A stretch of 57,683 bases of DNA from Lingula anatina (Eukaryota > Brachiopoda > Lingulata > Lingulida > Lingulidae), in assembly GCF_001039355.2 (NCBI RefSeq), contig NW_019775402.1, positions 867,670 to 925,352 of the forward strand, written 5' to 3'. The notes beneath the pieces are model-generated. The model had not been told where the DNA came from. It did no database searches and saw only the letters and a program-made list of their open reading frames with translations. A program made the position numbers and the translations under genes. This document shows positions 46,790-57,683 of this stretch, piece after piece; position 1 is the first letter of the stretch, and each line of letters starts with the position of its first letter.

Positions 46790-49700
46790 CCTGAACTCCA
46801 AATTAAAGACATGTTTTACGCAAAGCCAAATGATCATTTAAAAAGTAGTATTATCGTCATGAGCTCAAGCATGCTTTTTGGATACATTGATATGTTAATT
46901 ATTCCTCATCCTTTTAGATACATTTTTGTGCTAATTATCAGTTGTTTGTTGCACGAGGCATTTTATTTCCATAAAGTACACTGAATTATTCAATTATTTA
47001 GCTAGTCCCTGCTGAAGTAATTTAAATAGTTTAGCCGAAAGGCTAAACAAGTCTAAATATAAAGACTCTATTTACCAATAGTATTTAAAATCGATAGAAT
47101 AGGCCTAATATATATCTATTTTTTAAAACATTTTGATCGGTCCAACGAAGTCCTGTGTTATTTGTCGTGTGTTCCTGATGTCACGCTCACATTGTTAGAC
47201 ATTACACTGGATTTTCCCAATGACAGTTGTGCCCTGGTTTGATATTACATGCCTTGTGTACGGAGGGATTTTGGATTGATTCTATTTTGAGTGTCGATTA
47301 TATTGAGCCAGAAGAGAGGGGAGACAGTCGCAAAAACGTTTGAAGGTATAAAAGAGTTTTGGTTTTAAGGGGTATTCAACAGTTATAAAGACCTACATTT
47401 TGAAATACCCCGTCCCCTGTTTCTGTTGTATGAAGTACTTATCCTAATATTAATACAATTAAGATAACATTAAAAAGTAAAATTCACTTTTTTTGTCGTT
47501 TTATTCACCAAGCAAAATGCTTCTGCATACAGGAAGGCCAAACGTATATTGTCAGTATATATGATAATTTTATAAAATCAGTTAAAATACATATACTACC
47601 TTATCGCTGATATTTTCAACTTTACACAGGATCACGGCACTTCATTGGCCACAAACTGATGTATTTATTAATCTTCTTCTTATATTTAGACAGTTATGTG
47701 AGCTTTCCTTTTTAATAAGATTTAATTATGCTGAGGCATTGTGTCTATAGTGTTACTATAATTCGGGTGTACCTATTATTGCCATTTGTGTTAAAAATTT
47801 AAATTACTAATAAATATACAAAAACGTACTGTTGGACTGGAAAACATGTTCTACCGCTAGGAACCGTGAATATAAGTAATGATGTATGGCACGTGCACGT
47901 GATTTCATCAGACTTTTCTCCCACAGACGCCCTAAAACTGCACGTGTTATAATGATTTTTTCATTTACCGCTTTGTATTTTTTTTAATTTTTAAAGGCTC
48001 CTTTCAAGAAAAGAATAAATTGTCTTACAGCAAACAGCAAGATACTTAGATTCCGATATCAAAATAGTGCAATAAGATATTATTTCAATGACTACGAACA
48101 TTTGGGGAGAAAGTCCACTTTTCGTGAACTGGAAACCAGCCTCCTACATGTAGCCTCAGTTAAGCCAGGTGGGTCTCTTCCTTCCTGTAGATATCTCAGT
48201 ATATCAACAGGGTTGGTATTTCATCCAGACACCTCACCCATCAGACTGTGTGGACACGTCTGCCAAACACACGATAATCACCGATAGTCGCTAAGAGATT
48301 ATAATCATTGTACGGACTTGAATTGTGTGGGGCTTGCGTTTTTGTCAGGACTGTAAGACCACCGAAAACTAAGAATTTTAATGTAACTCAAAATAATGCG
48401 AATATTTCTATTCATCTACATGTATGTATGTATGCTGTGTGAACCTAGCTGTCACACGCAATGCTTTAGCCTCCGGGGGGGCAGGGGGTGCAGCTGCCCC
48501 CCCCTGGATTTGAGGTGGAAAAAAATAATCGCAAAGGTAAAAATAAATAATTGCAAAGTTGGTATCAATTCTGCGAGAAAATGCACTCATGGCCACTAGA
48601 CAATCATTCAACAATCTGTTTACAAAGGCGTACTGTTTTTAGCCAGTACTGTTTTAAGACACCCCCTCCCATCCCACCCCCCTCGGAGGCTTTGCCCCCT
48701 CGTGTCCGCTTACTGCCCCCCTGGCATTTTGCTCAGGCTACGGCCCTGACACGTGACTCTATCTCTCGTTCTATTTAATTCTTATTGAATTATTTGTTAA
48801 ATTGTTTGTGAGATTCAATTATAAAAATGTATTCCATTTCTCTTAAAACAGCTAGAGTATCTATCTGAAAAAAAAACGACTCCGAGAAAGTTGAGACATC
48901 AGTTTTATTGATAAAGAAAAACAAATTTAAATACACAGTACTTACACAAAATCACCTTATTATGTCCAAACACAGCAAAATATAACTGTGATGTAATCAT
49001 TTCAAAAAGTCGACTTCAGAATCCACTATCATAGCCACACCGCTGATACGAACGTGGTGACGATAAATGACATAATAAATAAAACAAGTCAGAGGCTGGA
49101 TGATGCTAATCATTAGTCTGAAAAGTATGAATTCCTAAATAAAAGTATGACTTCCTAAATAAGAGATGTTTTAATAATTTACAAGTATGCATAAAATCAA
49201 TATTTTCATATCGTCACCCTTATCAGTATCAGACCGCCCCTACGTCATCCATGTCGATGTCTCAGACGAGAGAGGATTTAAAAGTTTAAAACTTTCCTAA
49301 ATAAAGTACACCTGATCAGAGTATACACAATCTGTCATATTAAGGGGCTTTGCATTTTTTTACGATTCTTTCGATTTTTACATTTTGCCCTGTCTTGAAT
49401 ATCTTCTGATATCCTAGAATCTGTTAGTAAAATTTGAATAAAATGAGGCAAAAATACACCTAGCAATGAAATAACTTAGTTATGCCATCTTTGGTGAAAT
49501 TACAGTTGTACGAATTCAAATCTTTGTTTGTAATCCTGGTTTTGTTATAATTGTAGGTAGATTCAGTCATGTGAAAAGCAAAAAAAAAAATAATTTATGT
49601 GTACATACAGATTTGGTCTTTATCTATGCCGAATCAAGCCATCAAGGAAAATAGGTTTCGTCTTAATATTTCTGCACCCCCATCCTACATTCAGATCCAG

Positions 49701-50119
49701 TGTACATGTACATATATTAGTATAATAAATTTCCTCTCATGTTTCAATGTGTTTACACCTGTTTAAAAAGTAACCCGTTTCTGAAAAATAACATCAGTCA
49801 CCGTATCACGTGTTTGCCTCTGTTACAAAACTGTTTCTATTGTCCAGTCAGGAGTTTTCCGTCCTTTGATCCTTTTGATGAAGGGTCGATCGATGTGCAA
49901 TATTTAGTGTAGCATCAAGTTCTCCTTGGACTCACGGTTTTGTATCTACAAAAACTATACACATCTGAAATTCAGGTTCAATATGTGATATTTATTTACA
50001 GATATGATTATATGCAGATCAGGTATGTTAACAGTATCTTTAAGACGCGATTGTCTTTCATATTAATGTCGAAGTGTCATACTTCATCACAGACCAGGTG
50101 TAAATAACACCATAGATAG
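46790..50119. other. Non-coding between convergent synthetase copy B and TRIM-like copy 3
   Basis: An ATTAAA-type signal lies about 15 bases after the synthetase end (46803). A repeat ending 'gctacggccctgac' (about 48470-48750) carries C/G-rich inverted words (GCCTCCGGGG and CCCCTCGGAGGC). About 48755-49080 matches 793-1140, and about 49920-50119 matches the 3' flanks of the other TRIM-like copies (1800-1994 and 25755-25950), so a shared 3'-UTR is likely. No other gene is supported. Confidence 0.55.
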
Positions 50120-52662
50120 TTACTTATATTTGTATGTCTTGATCCATCCGTCCTGTTGAGCTACCACGAGGTGCCCTTCCTGGTTGATACACACTGCCTG
50201 GGGTCTCCACAGTCCATCCTTGTCTGTCAGCACATATCGCATGAACTGGCCAGCAGGAGACACCTGGTGGATGTTGTCAGCATAGAAGTCGCAGATAAAT
50301 ATGGTTCCATCTTCATCCACACAGACACCGTGTGAACACTTCATGACGCCCTCCCAACCGTACGTGTACCGTAGCTGACCCTCAGGTGTGTAGACACGTA
50401 TACAGCGGTCATTGGGATCTGATACTATGACGTCACCACTGGGTGTGGTTGTTATGCACTTGGTATATCGTGCTGGTTTCGATGAGGTGTCAGTGAATAC
50501 CCTGAGCTGTGTACCGTCAGTACGGTATACCATTACCTTACCACATGTGGCTGTACTAGCATCCATCACGACCAGATGACCTTCGTGGTTCACTGTAATA
50601 CGACCAGGTTTACTGCATTTGAACGCTGATTTCACAACACCGTGTTTAGTATATATCCACACTTCCTGTGTACTGCCGTCCCATACAGTAGCTGCTATTG
50701 TACCGTCACGTAGTACTGTCAGTCCTAACAGCCCCGTAACCTTGATCTCCTTCTTGATGTCTCCTGTGGAGGAACATATGATGATACGACACTTGGTTTC
50801 ATCATTACACCCTGTCCCTACCACGACGTCACCACCAGGCATGCTGTCCACAGCTGTGGGGAACTCCAGTGGATCCTTGGAACACTGCAGTTGGTGTTGT
50901 GTGATCAATGTCGGTGTGATCTCTCCTATAACCACCGTACCCATTGCCTGCTGTATGGCTGTTTCTGTCCAAGTGATGGTCTGAAATCTTAGCACAGGCA
51001 CAGGAGAAGTGGGGGAAAGCGTATTCAACATTTCCTTTAGTGAAGTCTCCCATTCAGCGTGATTTTTAACTACACTTGAGACGGAAGCGCCATTCACCTT
51101 ATCTTCATAGGCTTTCAGTTGTTTTTCGAGGGTTTCTATTGTTTTGGTTATTTGTAGCTGAAGTTTTATATCCAAATATGCTTTGTCCACTTTTTCTTTG
51201 GCTTCTTCAGCACCGGTTTTCACCAGCTTGTAAAGTTCGTCTTCTCGAGTCTCAATAGCTTGTTTAGCTACCAGCCTTTGCTCGTCCAAGTCGGCTAGTC
51301 GTTTCTGTTCTTCTTTTTGTATTGAAGGTTTGTTGAGAGTTATATCTTTGATTTCCTTAATAATCCCGTTCACCTTACATTTTAACTCCTCGGCCGCTGT
51401 TGTTGCGTCTTTCCAAGCGTCAGCGTGTCCTTTGTGTATGTCCAATATACATCGCTCACAGATCAGGACGTCACATTGGGGACAGTAGGATTTAAGATCA
51501 AGGCACGGGTGTACCTGACATTTGTCTGTGACGGCTGCTGTTATTTCCTTAATTATGTGATCTTTCGATACCCTTGTCCTCTTATGACAGCCGGCACACG
51601 TAGAACACATGTCTTGGTAACAGTCCAAACACACGATGGTGGCAGGGGATTTACTGGCTTCTGGACACACCTCACACAAACCTAGAATTTGAATAAATAA
51701 TAAGTTTAGAAATGCTTGCAAATCTTATACGTTAGCAAAAAACAAAACGGATATCTCAATAAATTTGCTACATGATTAGAACACATTAAACGTTGTTTTG
51801 ACACTGGTATATGATATTTATTGCTAAATGAAACGAATGACCTTGTTTTAAACGGAACAGGAAAAGGGACACGTGTTACATGCACTGTCAGGAAAGTCAA
51901 CGTTAACACTCATTTTTCGTACAGTATGTTGAAATTGAAAAATCGTTAAGGTCTATACCATTTCTCAAATTACACTGAAACTTCAATGATAGTTTGGGGA
52001 AAGCTTGGAATGGAAAATCTATTGCAGTATGTCCCGTAGCCAGCAATTTCAAAACGGGGGTTCTTTTTCTTAAAAGTGGACTTTTTACAAGGAAATTTTT
52101 GTGTACCTGTATCAAATTTTACCCGGAATGGACCTTATCCTTACAAAATTGGTGGTTCTTTCGAACCTCCCCCCCCCCCCCCATGGCTACGGGCCTGCAT
52201 TGTTAGCATTATTTAGCAAGCTATGACTGAATCTGCATTATACATATATACATGTTAATTATGAACGATTTGAATATTTCATTCCTAATGGTACGCACGT
52301 AAACGCATCAATGAATAGAAACTTACTTTGTAATTGAAATACACAATTTTAGGCTATTTACCTGTTCCATCAGGACTGTCACTTTGTCTTAAAACATTGG
52401 CCAGGTAGTCTTGTCTATATTCTTCTAAAAGTTTGAGGAAACAATCAAATGCACCCTGATGTGAAGAGTTCATCACGGCATCTAGCAGATGTTTTATGGC
52501 GTCTTTTGTCGCTGCTTTACTCTCCACAATCTGGCGATCTCTCTCCTCAATGACGCCATCTTGGTACAGGTGTTCAACAAGCCCTGTACTCCTCGGGTCT
52601 GTCAGGTTGTTGACCAGGTAGACATACTGCCGTCGGATTTTCTTCTTTTGATCTTCATTCAT
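50120..52662 (-). CDS. CARD - B-box - coiled coil - NHL propeller protein, copy 3
   Basis: Exons 52362-52662 and 50120-51681, intron 680 bp, about 620 aa. GGAACAG|gtaaat joins ttctag|GTTTG to read DGTGLCEVCP. The CARD (MNEDQKKKIRRQYVYLV...) differs from copy 1 at about 11 of 100 positions. B-box 1 is the most changed (CLDCYQDMCSTCAGCHKR), yet all Cys/His ligand spacings remain. B-box 2 keeps CQVH, CPQC, CERC and HKGH. The propeller has one residue fewer near GTGCNDETK. The intron contains a MITE (52030-52197). Start MNEDQ follows tttcag|AGTCATCATG, as in the other copies. Frame and splice sites are intact. It is convergent with synthetase copy B. Function as in copy 1 is inferred: a cytosolic death-fold adaptor or receptor, with no RING seen. 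Confidence 0.85.
52030..52197. mobile_element. MITE-like element in the intron of TRIM-like copy 3
   Basis: Ends are 'cccgtagccagcaatttc' and GGCTACGGGCCTG (inverted), and the interior is shared with 16594-16737 and 44099-44237. A run of 15 Cs precedes the right end. It lies wholly in the intron (51682-52361), so it does not alter the coding sequence. Other copies of the gene lack it. Confidence 0.65.
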
Positions 52663-53069
52663 GATGACTCTGAAATACATAATGAAAACTTGCAGAACAT
52701 ACACGTTATACCCACATAAAACTTCATAGTTTTATATAAAGGTACATACATGTACGAACCGAGCATCGGTGGAGCGTGGATTCCCAGTAACACATGTAAA
52801 CCACTTCTACTAGAGTCTTATATGACTCAAATAAATTCAACATGCCAAGGGATAAACTGAATAGATCACTCGATCAGCCATAAAAGACCTTTAGATTGCT
52901 CCTTTCTTTAAATTTTTGGTTGTAAATTTAACCTACTTTCGTGACCTACTTTCCTGCCCCATTGACATACAGCTTAGAATGCCAGCAGAAAAATCCATTC
53001 AAACATCATTTTCGGGTGAAATTAAACAATGCTTTTTGGTAATTCTCTTAGTTATACTACTTGAAACTA

Positions 53070-54728
53070 CAGGGTTGCTACTTAATATGGAATATTTTTT
53101 ATCATTGTTATTTTTGAGTACTGATTAAATTTTTTTGGGCTTGAGTCATTAAAAAAGTATGCCACCGAGTAATAAAAACATCCAGTCTTCTGTTGTGAGA
53201 TATTTTGGTCAATGATATCAAATCTGACATAAGATGCCATTCAAAAGAAAGGAACACCCCCAGAAAACCATATCAACAGTTTAATGTCAGTATTAACTTT
53301 AAGCTAAGATATTAAAGTAAATGATAGCCTCCGGACAGTGATATGTTACACAGTCAAAGATCTCACTACAGTAAATCATGAAAAGTCAGTAATTGCGGGT
53401 ACGACCTTCAGCAGCCGCTTGCAGCGCCCTCATCCTACATGACATACCCTGTGACACGTTTTTTAGAGTTTGGTTTGGGATACCATTCCACGCAGTGATA
53501 TTTGTCTGTCGCAGTTCATCACTATTTACCGGCCGATGACCATAGCTATTAATTCTGTGAGTTACTTTTGTCCAAAGATTTTCAATTGGGTTCATATCTG
53601 GAGAGTTTGCAGGCCAGGGCAGTTGCTGAACCCATTGGTTTTGAAGAAAAACAGGGATTCTGCGGCCTCGATGTGGGGTTGCGCAGTCGTCTTGGTACAC
53701 AAAGTTGTTCCCGAAGATGGCTCTTACCAATCGAAGCATCGTTTGCTGTAGAATGTCTCTGTAGGAATCCTGGCTGAGGTTGCCTCTTAGAAAAACCAAC
53801 TGGTTCTGGGCACCGACATGAAATTCTCCTCAAACAGAGACGTTACAACCCCCTGCTTGCACCCTAGGCAGTACACAATCATCGTTTTATGTCCCTCGTA
53901 CACGTCGGTGGACACGGATTCGACCATCAACCCTAAAAGATCCATATGTGGCCTCATTACTGAAAACGACGTGATTCCAGTGTTTTGGCTGCAAACGCAC
54001 GTAGTCCCCAGCCCATTGCAGACGTCGCTGTATATGACCTGCTGTTAACAGTGGTTTCCCTACTGGCCTTCGTGCAAAATAACCGGCTTGCAGTAATCAC
54101 TTGTTCACGATTGACCTTGAAACGGGCGTTTGAATGACATTCTGCCTCTCTTTTCTGAGGACACTGGTTGCCTTTGTACGACCAGCACGGCGTCCTCTAA
54201 GGAGAAGGCGATCCTGTCTTCTTGGTGTGATACGCGGACACCCTGGTCGAGGTATTGGAGTAGGTGCCCCTGTTGCAGCATTTCTTTGGAGGACTTTACA
54301 AACAGTTCTTGATAAATGTTGAATTACCTGGCAATGGCTGTTCGTTTCTGGACATTTTCTCTGAGAGCAAGAGTCCCATAGTAAGCTGCGTTGCTTAGCT
54401 GTCGAACCATATCTTCAATAAGGTACCTGTCAAGTTTCAGTGCGATCCCTTTGTTGCTTCTCTAAACACACTCCAAAGATTGACCAAACCCATGCGTTTT
54501 TATACAAGGGCAGAAATTGCCGAAAAGACCACCCCTCACATTTCTGACCACAGAACATGCACTGCATGCATCAATTGCTTCGAGAGTTGTGTGGTAATTA
54601 GGTAACACACCTGGCTACTCAGGGAATGACACCTCAGATTTGGATGTAAAGTAGTTAGAGAGAAAATAAATATTTTGTAGAAAATTTACTCGCCAAAAAA
54701 TAATATTCCATATTAAGTGGTAACCCTG
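53070..54728 (-). mobile_element. Tc1/mariner DNA transposon, inactive, TA target duplication
   Basis: The element is 1659 bp with about 28-bp inverted termini: CAGGGTTGCTACTTAATATG at the left, and CAGGGTTACCACTTAATATG (reverse complement) at the right. It is flanked by TA at 53068-53069 and 54729-54730. Host sequence on both sides ('ttgaaacta' and 'tatgctggcatt') is continuous in reverse complement at about 19705-19720 and 43201-43215, giving two independent empty sites. The transposase is on the minus strand and broken. Confidence 0.92.
53386..54400 (-). pseudogene. Tc1/mariner transposase, frameshifted
   Basis: An open C-terminal part at 53386-53799 encodes about 137 aa. It includes QDDCATPHRGRR (second catalytic Asp) and WPANSPDMNPIENLW, with the catalytic Glu in IENLW, the hallmarks of the DDE_3 domain. 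Upstream on the minus strand to about 54400, fragments of the N-terminal helix-turn-helix half can be recognised in other frames (for example 'aacggcgtcctctaaggagaag' region encoding Arg-rich sequence), with frameshifts and stops between. The enzyme would cut and paste the element at TA; it cannot be made from this copy. Confidence 0.8.
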
Positions 54729-54784
54729 TATATGCTGGCATTTGGTTGGTTTTTGTGACAAAAATTTGACTTTGTATGCATCTT

Positions 54785-57683
54785 TAACAAATGTCACCCC
54801 ATTTTTAAAAGATGTTATTCTTAATTTTAAACCTCTGGATCACAACCACTTGATGTCACAAGAGCCTTGTGCTTCTAATATGTGATGCCCTTCTTCAGTC
54901 ATATCACTCTTATTTGTTTAAAGGAGCAGGCAAATCGGAAAAAAGATCCATATAGTTGTTGAGATGTTATAAGAAACTGGTCTGAAATTATTCATCTTAA
55001 ATCATCATCATTACCATTAGATGTGTATATTATTTTTTAAGATCGTCTTTTAAGAGCGAAGTGCCAGAATTAAAGACTGATAGATTCCGATGCTCTTTTA
55101 TTCCATATGCACTTTTAAATTTCCAATAGTATAATGTTGTCTTTTATCCTAAGTACAGTAATTTTAAAGTTGAAGTAGCAGTCTTTTAACTTAGTTTCAT
55201 TCAAGCAAATATTATTTTATTATCATTATAATGTTCTTAACATTCTATGTACAACTTCAACCCTGGGGTACAATCTTAATAAATTATTATTATTATTATT
55301 ATAAATTGATTTCGGCTTCACCCCCTACCCTTTCAATTTAACACTCAGCTGTCTTAGACGATGCTTACCGTACGCACAATTCATTTACTGCTCGCGCACC
55401 TTTCACCTCCACCACCACCACAACCACCTAACCAGATCAAACCAGTATGGCCATTGCATTATTCGATTTGACCTCAATACAAGGTCTCAAAACGTTTAAC
55501 TTCAAATTTGCATATGTTTACATGCCAATGCCCTTTCAATTATAACAATACTTTTATTCCTGGAAGTTTTGTGTCGTGATCCCTGCTGGTATATATGAAG
55601 TAACTTTTCACTTTCCTGCCTCTGGGAACAGGACGCACCCCCAGATAAGTCATGCAAAGGGTGTTTTGTTTTGGCTTGAATTTTTTTTTTACAATAGCTA
55701 GCTTCGTCATTGGTAATACAATCAGGAATATTTTGTGAAAAAATATTTTAGAAGTTGAATAAAGAACTTTGGTTAATCACATTACTTTTGTATCACTTTA
55801 TGCATTGCGTTATGCCCCTATTTCACACAGACCACGAATCCCACGAATCGCCAGGAATTGACAAATTTCCGGATTCGTGAGATTTTGCCAATTTTCTGGT
55901 CTAATTCGACACGCTCTGCGATTCAGTTACGATGCAGGTGCGACAGTATTACGAATATTCGTGGGATTCGGCTGGAATCGCACGAATATTGTCCAGAAAT
56001 TCACTATGATTTTTTGGAAGCGGGAGTTCGTGGCCAAAACTTTGAACAGCTCAAAATTTTTGCAACGAATTCCCGATTGATCATGAATTGCAAGAACTGA
56101 CTACGTTTATATACGAATCTGTTAAGAACTTCACGAACTGATTACGATTCAACCACGAATCCTGAAATTTTCCATTCCTGGCCATTCGTGGGATTCGTGG
56201 TCTGTGTGAAAAAGGGGCATTAGGGGTGATACTTTTTGGTAGGGGAGTATAGTATGATTACAATAATAGACATATCATATCTGCAAACATTTCTCCAAAA
56301 AGCCGCTTAATATGGCGAATTCATGAAATTTCATGGTAGATAATGATAAGTTCGAAAAGTACGCCAACAGAAATGTGCCTGGAGACGTACATACCCCTGC
56401 AGTACACGACCCCATCCAGTATGAATAGAGCTAAACCGCCGCTGCTGGGAAAACTACCTGCCAATTGTTTGTTCTAATTACTTTTCCTCAGTTAACCTTA
56501 AATGAACAACGAGCCATCTAGCTCTATATAACTTGAGAAATGACATGGTACATACATTGTGGATCATATATTGGTGTAGAACGGACCTGCTCCCGAACAC
56601 CCCTGGCTGCGTGCCTGGTTATCAAATATACTCTCGATGCATATCTTTTCGTAGCTATGTAAACACCTTAACAATGGCTTCCCATTGCATTGTGGGTTCT
56701 TAACCCCAGTTGTCCTCACAACAGGTCATAATCTGTGACGTGGAGGATGTTGTTCTGTGTCACATGTTGGCGGGAAAGCGGGTGAATAAAAATATCAGTA
56801 AATATTTTGTCGACGGCATACAAATATTCTTTCCACAAAAGTACGACTCAGGAAATCGATATTTGTTTACAAACACCCGCACTAAGTGAAGCAGGGATAT
56901 AACGGGTAGGGAAAACATGTCAGTACTGAGTACGCATTTTCAATTTGACCTACATCTGCATATGCATGAGTTCAAGCAGTGATCTATTTTATCCAATCTT
57001 TAATCTAGGGCAGACTAGGTCAAACGTGTTACAACAATACAGCCAATGAAACCTGCATTGCATTACTCTTCCCTGTTTTATTTCACAGCGTTAAATCTGT
57101 AAAATAGGAATATTTTATGAATGCATATACATAAATGAAAATTATAGATTCAAAGCAGAAACTTTTATTTACTTAAACATATTTATAATGTTCTCCTCAG
57201 TAACATAATAACAATATACATTTATATTCTGTACCTTCAGTTGGAAAATCAAAATGCTACATGTACATTTTTCTTAAAAGCTAATATTACGAGCACGTAC
57301 GGAATAAGAAAAAAAAACTTGTGCACTTTTAACTCCCCTCCAGTACTTTCAATAAATTTAATAATTTATATTTTATACTTTAAGCTTACTTCCAGCAGCA
57401 TCACCTAGGCCTACATGTACTACTACAGGTTGTCTTGCAGCCACAGTTAGCAGTTAAATAAATCTTTCCAGTGTTGGATCTCAAATAATGTAATTATTAC
57501 ACCCAAAATATCATAATCTCATTTTTGCAACAGAACAGCAGTGTCTTGCAGGGGTTACCACTATACATAGCATACTTGTTGTGCAAAGTTCCAGTATATT
57601 TATATTTACATCAACCGTGGAGATATATCTATATACTAGTAGGGGAGACTGGGGCTAGTTGAACCCCGGGGTAATTTGCTCCC
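54785..57683. repeat. Segmental duplication block (partner 4673-8380)
   Basis: Collinear with 4673-8380: 'acctctggatcacaa', 'gctgtcttagacgatgctta', 'gagcctggttatcaaata'-type stretch at 56610, 'gttctcctcagtaac', and 'aggcctacatgtactactac'. It lacks the solo LTR and transposase fragment and carries its own MITE. Both blocks lie directly upstream of a TRIM-like gene (copies 1 and 3), so the block plus gene was duplicated together. No gene is seen in it. The last 40 bases (from 'aggggagactgggg') leave the homology. Confidence 0.85.
55813..56219. mobile_element. Harbinger-like MITE with TTA target duplication
   Basis: The element is 407 bp. It starts TGCCCCTATTTCACACAGAC and ends, inverted, with the same sequence save one base. 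The termini extend through CCACGAATCCCACGAAT, nearly 40 bp. TTA flanks it at 55810-55812 and 56220-56222. The partner block has the single TTA at 5810-5812. A TTA duplication with long inverted ends suits PIF/Harbinger. Inside, variants of CACGAATC/GATTCGTG recur many times on both strands. Frames inside are not genes. Confidence 0.88.

Noticed and set aside
55858-56100. 80-codon frame in the 55.8-56.2 kb element
   Set aside because: It lies wholly inside a MITE made of inverted CACGAATC words, so it is not a gene.

Overview
ORGANISM. The window is from an AT-rich animal genome, most likely a marine lophotrochozoan and probably a bivalve mollusc. It has introns, long non-coding stretches, many satellites and DNA transposons, and innate-immune-type domains (CARD, B-box, NHL). 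It also carries Golgi GT10 fucosyltransferases and the frequent 'acatgtac' words I associate with bivalve DNA. No operons, rRNA, tRNA or CRISPR were found. The phylum is an inference from gene content; the species cannot be named from this sequence.

LAYOUT. The window is a set of diverged duplicated units. A RING-less TRIM-like gene (CARD exon, then an exon with two B-boxes, coiled coil and NHL-type propeller) occurs three times on the minus strand: 1995-4595, 25951-28171 and 50120-52662. Upstream of the second and third, on the plus strand and convergent with them, lie two copies of an AMP-binding acyl-CoA synthetase gene (21654-23896 and 44821-46789). Both synthetase copies look broken, by different lesions. 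Between the first TRIM-like gene and synthetase copy A sit two alpha-1,3-fucosyltransferase copies. One (13892-15289) is complete with a type II membrane anchor. The other (11264-12289) is 5'-truncated and abuts a synthetase fragment (10960-11185). The block 4.67-8.38 kb is duplicated at 54.78-57.68 kb.

MOBILE DNA. Paralogous units supply 'empty sites' that date several insertions: a Tc1/mariner element (53070-54728, TA duplication), a Harbinger-like MITE (55813-56219, TTA duplication), a solo-LTR-like element (6957-8106, ATAT duplication) and an inverted-LTR palindrome (24586-25648, CTTA duplication). Several MITEs and minisatellites (period 24, 26, 59, 76, 87, 93, 99 and about 160 bp) fill the rest.

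HOW IT MAY WORK. Only the TRIM-like trio and the full-length fucosyltransferase look like intact genes. The TRIM-like proteins have a death-fold signalling domain where a RING would normally be, joined to a ligand-binding propeller. The plausible reading is a locally expanding family of innate-immune adaptors or receptors; this is inference. The synthetase and fucosyltransferase copies look like passengers of the duplications.

LIMITS. There is one 173-base gap (32824-32996) and four single Ns (15763, 18193, 19845, 44238). The single Ns sit on edges of duplicated blocks, so part of the duplication between 15.3 and 21 kb may be an assembly (haplotype-joining) artefact. Stretch 28.2-42.4 kb has no gene I can support.
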